Shown here piece after piece: positions 60,943 to 64,000 of a stretch of 64,000 nucleotides of DNA. Within the stretch, counting starts at the first letter, position 1. Each line of letters begins with the position of its first letter. Where the stretch lies: assembly GCF_034372165.1 (NCBI RefSeq), contig NZ_CP139698.1, forward strand, positions 1,736,001 to 1,800,000. Direction: 5' to 3'. The DNA comes from Christiangramia sp. OXR-203 (GTDB lineage Bacteria; Bacteroidota; Bacteroidia; Flavobacteriales; Flavobacteriaceae). The notes below the pieces were generated by a model. It was not told where the DNA came from, did not search any database, and saw nothing but the letters and a program-made list of their open reading frames with translations. A program made the translations under genes and the position numbers.

Positions 60943-61430
60943 AGAGGTTAGTTCTTCTAATGTTTGGCTTGTTTAGCTTTATATGCATTTCTTCTTGTAA
61001 AAGCACTAAAGATAATACTTCAGATTTGAGTGAGTTACTCACGCTGATTGAATCAAGATCTTTTGATATAGAGAATAACTGGGCCTTACCACTACTTGGC
61101 GCTCAGATCAACCTGGTGACTAACGATAATCATTTGAGATTTAGAAAGGATTCAATCGATATATTTTTACCATATTTTGGAGTAAGACAGTTTTCTGGTG
61201 GATATAATGCTGAAGCCGGTATTCGTTATGAAGGATTATTAAATGACCTTAAAATAGATTCCAGTCACGCAGATAAAGTGAAATTGAGATTCGAAACCAG
61301 TACAGGGACTGAACAGATTAGATATATCCTAACGATGTATCCCAATGGAAAATCTAATTTGCAGTTATTAATGAATCAACGAGATAATATTTCTTATAGA
61401 GGTTTCTATTCAAAAGAGGAAGTAAAGTAA
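60939..61430 (+). CDS. DUF4251 lipoprotein
   Basis: 163 residues. A lipoprotein leader (MKRLVLLMFGLFSFICISSCKS, Cys at about 20) is followed by the DUF4251 beta-rich domain with FDIENNWALPLLG, LPYFGVRQFSGGYN and NGKSNLQLLMNQRDNISYRGFY. The domain is common in Bacteroidota periplasm; function unknown. It overlaps the upstream small charged gene by 4 nt, so the two are translationally coupled. Confidence 0.85.
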   Translation: MKRLVLLMFGLFSFICISSCKSTKDNTSDLSELLTLIESRSFDIENNWALPLLGAQINLVTNDNHLRFRKDSIDIFLPYFGVRQFSGGYNAEAGIRYEGLLNDLKIDSSHADKVKLRFETSTGTEQIRYILTMYPNGKSNLQLLMNQRDNISYRGFYSKEEVK

Positions 61431-61476
61431 AATATCCTATTTTACATAATATAAATTATAGTTCAAACATATATAC

Positions 61477-61836
61477 TTGGAATACTTGAGTACTCTTACA
61501 TTCTTAGTCTATTTCTCATCTATATCGTTTCTTTTCTTCGGAATAAGTTGTTTCACCACGGAACCTATGAAAACCGAATTTATCCGTTACGGTCTCACGA
61601 GCTACCTTAAACTCGTAGGTGCATTACAGATCCTCGGAGCTATCGGTTTACTTGTAGGCTATTATTATGAACCGATCCTGGCAATAAGTTCCGCCATTGG
61701 GCTTGCGGTACTAATGATCTTCGGTTACGGCGTCCGCAGAAAAATAAAGGATAATTTTATACAATCTGCACCATCATTTATCTATGCTGTTTTCAATATT
61801 TACTTAGCTTATGCATTATACGCCCTTAATTATTAG
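61477..61836 (+). CDS. DoxX-like four-helix membrane protein
   Basis: 119 residues from TTG 61477 (a second TTG at 61486 is possible; no ATG). Four hydrophobic helices with the DoxX-like pattern ISFLFFGISC, YLKLVGALQILGAIGLLVGYYY, ISSAIGLAVLMIFGYGVRRKI and FIYAVFNIYLAYAL. DoxX family members are small redox- or quinone-associated membrane proteins. It has no other clear partner and ends just before the convergent msrA. Confidence 0.75.
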   Translation: MEYLSTLTFLVYFSSISFLFFGISCFTTEPMKTEFIRYGLTSYLKLVGALQILGAIGLLVGYYYEPILAISSAIGLAVLMIFGYGVRRKIKDNFIQSAPSFIYAVFNIYLAYALYALNY

Positions 61837-61838
61837 CA

Positions 61839-62318
61839 TTATTCTTTAAGTAAAGTTTTGAATTCCTTTAAAAGTAAATCCAGTTTAGGCTGTATATATC
61901 TGGTGCAAAATGGTCGCTGAGGATCTGTTTGATAGTAATTTCTAATTTCAGCACGTGATTCCTTGAAGCATGCTAATTCATAGGCTCTAGTTACAAACTT
62001 TGACCCAGCGCTATTCTCAATTGTCTTCAAAGTTTGCCTGGTTTTTCTCAGCTCTAATTGGTTGTACACATATACAGCCGACCTGTATTTGTGCCGCATG
62101 CTATGATCTTTCATACTTTGATGAGTTCTCAAATGGATAAGAATAAGATCTTCCAAAATTACCATTTCTGGATCATAATTCATGATTATCCCTTCGTAAA
62201 ACTGATCTGGCAATTCCTTAGCAGAAATATATCCCTGTCGTACATTATATACCCCTTTAACAGCTTTGAAAACTGCTTCTGTACACCAGTGGCAACCACC
62301 TCCGAGTCCTATTTTCAT
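61839..62318 (-). CDS. msrA: Peptide-methionine (S)-S-oxide reductase, divergent MsrA
   Basis: 159 residues. The catalytic site at the N-terminus reads GGCHWCTEAVF, so Cys9 is the nucleophile in a variant of the usual GCFWGxE (His for Phe, Cys for Gly). The Glu is kept (Glu14). The family segment VYNVRQGYISAKE is present, but the usual TGGDQPNP-type and DPTxxNRQGNDxG motifs are replaced (LPDQFYEGIIMNY, THQSMKDHSMRH). It probably repairs methionine S-sulfoxide, but the substitutions lower confidence in normal activity. No signal peptide. Confidence 0.8.
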   Translation of the reverse strand: MKIGLGGGCHWCTEAVFKAVKGVYNVRQGYISAKELPDQFYEGIIMNYDPEMVILEDLILIHLRTHQSMKDHSMRHKYRSAVYVYNQLELRKTRQTLKTIENSAGSKFVTRAYELACFKESRAEIRNYYQTDPQRPFCTRYIQPKLDLLLKEFKTLLKE

Positions 62319-62380
62319 TAAATTAACTTTTAACTATCTTCTTAGTTTCAACGAATGCTTAAATTTATAAAAAGTGTTTT

Positions 62381-63001
62381 ATGTGTTATCGTACTAAGTT
62401 GAATAAAAAGATCTTTTCCCTGGAAAAATCATTGGATGCCAGGTTTTTGGAACCAGATAAATACCAGCCCCAACTAGAGATCAACGCCTTTAGTTTTTCT
62501 GAAACTCCTGTAATTACGTACGATAGTCCTGGTGAGATACAAATGTTCCCATGGGGTTTAATTCCCTTCTGGGCTAAAGATGATACTATTAAAAAAATGA
62601 CTTTAAATAGTAAAATAGAAACTGCAGCTGAAAAACCAGCTTTCAGAAATTCTGTAGATAATAGATGCCTCGTGATTGCTGAAGCCTATTACGAATGGCA
62701 ATGGCTTGACCCGAAAGGTAAAACCAAACAAAAATTCATATTGGAGCCGAGGGATCAGGAGATATTTGCTTTCGCCGGAATATTCTCTACCTGGAAGAAT
62801 CCTGAAAATAATAATATCATCAACTCCTACTCTATCCTAACTACAGAAGCCAATGATTTAATGAGCAAGGTTCATAATAATAAAAAGCGGATGCCAGTAG
62901 TTTTAAAATCTCAGGATCATAAAAACTGGTTGCAAGGTAGTGATTTAAGAAATTTTGCCTTTCCATATGATGTTCCGCTAACAGCTACCGCTATCGATTA
63001 A
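62381..63001 (+). CDS. SOS-response-associated peptidase / abasic-site sensor (SRAP, YedK/HMCES)
   Basis: 206 residues starting MCYRTK, so after Met removal Cys2 is the N-terminal nucleophile that forms a thiazolidine link with abasic sites in single-stranded DNA. The rest of the site is present: LNSKIETAAEKPAFRN (Asn and Glu of the NARSET-type motif), RCLVIAEAYYEWQW and KVHNNKKRMPVVL (catalytic His). SRAP proteins shield abasic sites during replication. It is divergent from msrA, with a TAAATTTA box upstream, and its end overlaps the convergent MBL hydrolase by 4 nt. Confidence 0.93.
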   Translation: MCYRTKLNKKIFSLEKSLDARFLEPDKYQPQLEINAFSFSETPVITYDSPGEIQMFPWGLIPFWAKDDTIKKMTLNSKIETAAEKPAFRNSVDNRCLVIAEAYYEWQWLDPKGKTKQKFILEPRDQEIFAFAGIFSTWKNPENNNIINSYSILTTEANDLMSKVHNNKKRMPVVLKSQDHKNWLQGSDLRNFAFPYDVPLTATAID

Positions 63002-64000
63002 TCATACTGCTTCCACCAGTTTACTTTCTTGCTGCTTTGAATTGTAAATATTTCTCCTGGTTCCGGAATACAATAATTCTGATCCTTTGCCGCATCAATG
63101 AATCTTTCTACAGGATCTAACCAGTGATGTAATGAGAGTGCAAAACCGGCCCAATGCACAGGCATTATATTTTTAACCTGTGAATCCCTGGCTGCCTGCA
63201 CACATTCTTCCGGATACATATGAATTTGCTTCCATTTTTCATCATATTGCCCGCATTCCATAAAGCCAAAATCAAAAGGCCCCAGTCTGTGACCAATCTC
63301 CACAAAATGGCTACCGTAACCACTGTCTCCGCTAAACCAGATATTTTCTGTAGCGGTTTTTAGATTCCAACCACCCCAAAGTCCCTGAGCTCTGTCATTT
63401 AAACCTCTACCCGAGAAATGTCTTGTTGGTGTAAAGGTAATTTCTATTCCGCCTACATTAATTTTATCCCACCAATCATATTCCTTGATCCTTTCAGGTT
63501 CTACACCCCATTTTTCTAAATGTCTTCCTACGCCCAAAGCGGTATGAAAAACTTTAGTTTTATGCTGAAGTTTTTTTATGCTTTCAAGATCGAGATGATC
63601 GTAATGATCATGTGATATTAGAACAAGGTCAATCTCAGGAAGTTCGTCCAGTATGTGTAAGGTATTAGTCGAAAAACGCTTAATACTAAATGGTGAAATT
63701 GGCGCGGCATCAGGACCGAACATTGGATCTATAAGGATCGTTAGCTCATTTATACGTAGCAAAATTACAGAATGACCGAACCAGATCATCTTACTATCTA
63801 CTGAAGGCTTTAAAAATTCCTGTAAATTAAAAGCTTTGATCTGAATTTCTTTCGATGGCTGCCGACCATTCTTCTCAAAAAACTGTTTGTACAATAGTTT
63901 AGGAATATCTTTGATATGGATATCCATTCCAGTCTTTTTCAGATTCATGAACCTGGCTTCTTTCCAGTTCTCAGATCGCTCGTATCTTTTTATATTCTCT
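62998..64000 (-). CDS. MBL-fold metallo-hydrolase (UlaG/NAPE-PLD-like), 5' truncated at the window edge
   Basis: At least 334 residues. An ATG sits at 63948, but the minus-strand frame stays open to the last base and encodes ...ERSENWKEARFMN, a natural N-terminal continuation of this family (typically ...NYKDGxFxN), so the start is outside the window. The metal site is SHDHYDHLD (with His, Asp and His ligands), and WFSGDSGYG and the C-terminal MPVHWAGFALSLHHW complete it. Relatives include N-acyl-phosphatidylethanolamine phospholipase D-like and UlaG-like lactonases; the substrate is unknown. Confidence 0.87.
   Translation of the reverse strand, partial: ENIKRYERSENWKEARFMNLKKTGMDIHIKDIPKLLYKQFFEKNGRQPSKEIQIKAFNLQEFLKPSVDSKMIWFGHSVILLRINELTILIDPMFGPDAAPISPFSIKRFSTNTLHILDELPEIDLVLISHDHYDHLDLESIKKLQHKTKVFHTALGVGRHLEKWGVEPERIKEYDWWDKINVGGIEITFTPTRHFSGRGLNDRAQGLWGGWNLKTATENIWFSGDSGYGSHFVEIGHRLGPFDFGFMECGQYDEKWKQIHMYPEECVQAARDSQVKNIMPVHWAGFALSLHHWLDPVERFIDAAKDQNYCIPEPGEIFTIQSSKKVNWWKQYD

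Noticed and set aside
1-64000. Prophage, insertion sequence, CRISPR array, tRNA or rRNA
   Set aside because: Long gaps were read by eye and no transposase, integrase, direct-repeat array or cloverleaf was seen; short remnants could still be missed.

Overview
The window is a chromosomal segment of a member of the Bacteroidota, almost certainly a marine Flavobacteriaceae and possibly close to Gramella/Christiangramia. Several things point that way: AT-rich DNA; upstream boxes matching the Bacteroidota promoter element TAnnTTTG; few clear Shine-Dalgarno sequences; and family-typical proteins (Bacteroidota LptD, TamB, DUF4159, DUF4251, DUF1835, THUMP-like methyltransferase, bacillithiol BshA, fused branched-chain E1). 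No rRNA, tRNA, CRISPR array, insertion sequence or prophage was seen. Most of the region is ordinary core genome, densely packed into short operons.

Layout. 1-3.7 kb: end of an exporter/lipid-type locus, with an MMPL exporter fused to a methyltransferase-like domain, a C45 acyltransferase lipoprotein and a PaaK-like adenylate-forming enzyme. 3.7-8.9 kb (minus): a six-gene operon led by tsaD and rsmE with RNA and other methyltransferases. 9.0-14.9 kb: tamB, then pfkA-mgsA. 14.9-22.4 kb: RidA, divergent lptD and a murein amidase, an MlaD-type protein and two Fe-S oxidoreductase subunits. 22.5-27.1 kb: a small conserved protein, a GH3/beta-lactamase fusion and bshA. 27.1-35.6 kb: an outer-membrane protein, a D-lactate/2-hydroxyglutarate dehydrogenase-like flavoprotein, a PAS histidine kinase with a single-domain response regulator, aroC and a dicarboxylate symporter. 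35.6-45.7 kb: mostly minus-strand housekeeping genes (mutS2, ppk1, nucleoside phosphorylase, SUI1 factor, Fe(II)/2OG oxygenase), with ung facing the other way. 45.8-49.4 kb: branched-chain 2-oxoacid dehydrogenase E1 and small envelope proteins including an OmpA.

49.45-55.65 kb is the most distinctive part. It is a tightly overlapping eight-gene biosynthetic operon: FAD oxidoreductase, methyltransferase, type III polyketide synthase, FabL-like enoyl reductase, FabZ-like dehydratase, ketoacyl-ACP synthase, ACP and phosphopantetheinyl transferase. It looks like a private acyl-chain factory feeding a type III PKS, followed by methylation and redox tailoring. The likely product class is a phenolic, pyrone or quinone lipid; the actual product cannot be read from sequence. 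A metallo-beta-lactamase-fold protein that has lost its metal ligands follows.

56.8-64 kb holds an Aquifex-type aconitase, a hibernation factor, a guanine-deaminase-like enzyme, an FNT channel, small envelope proteins, MsrA, an SRAP abasic-site protein and a right-truncated MBL-fold hydrolase. Other points of interest are an apparent +1 frameshift that removes an acidic tail from TamB, a cytosolic solute-binding-like protein that overlaps ppk1, and a hairpin-bounded element before the aconitase gene.
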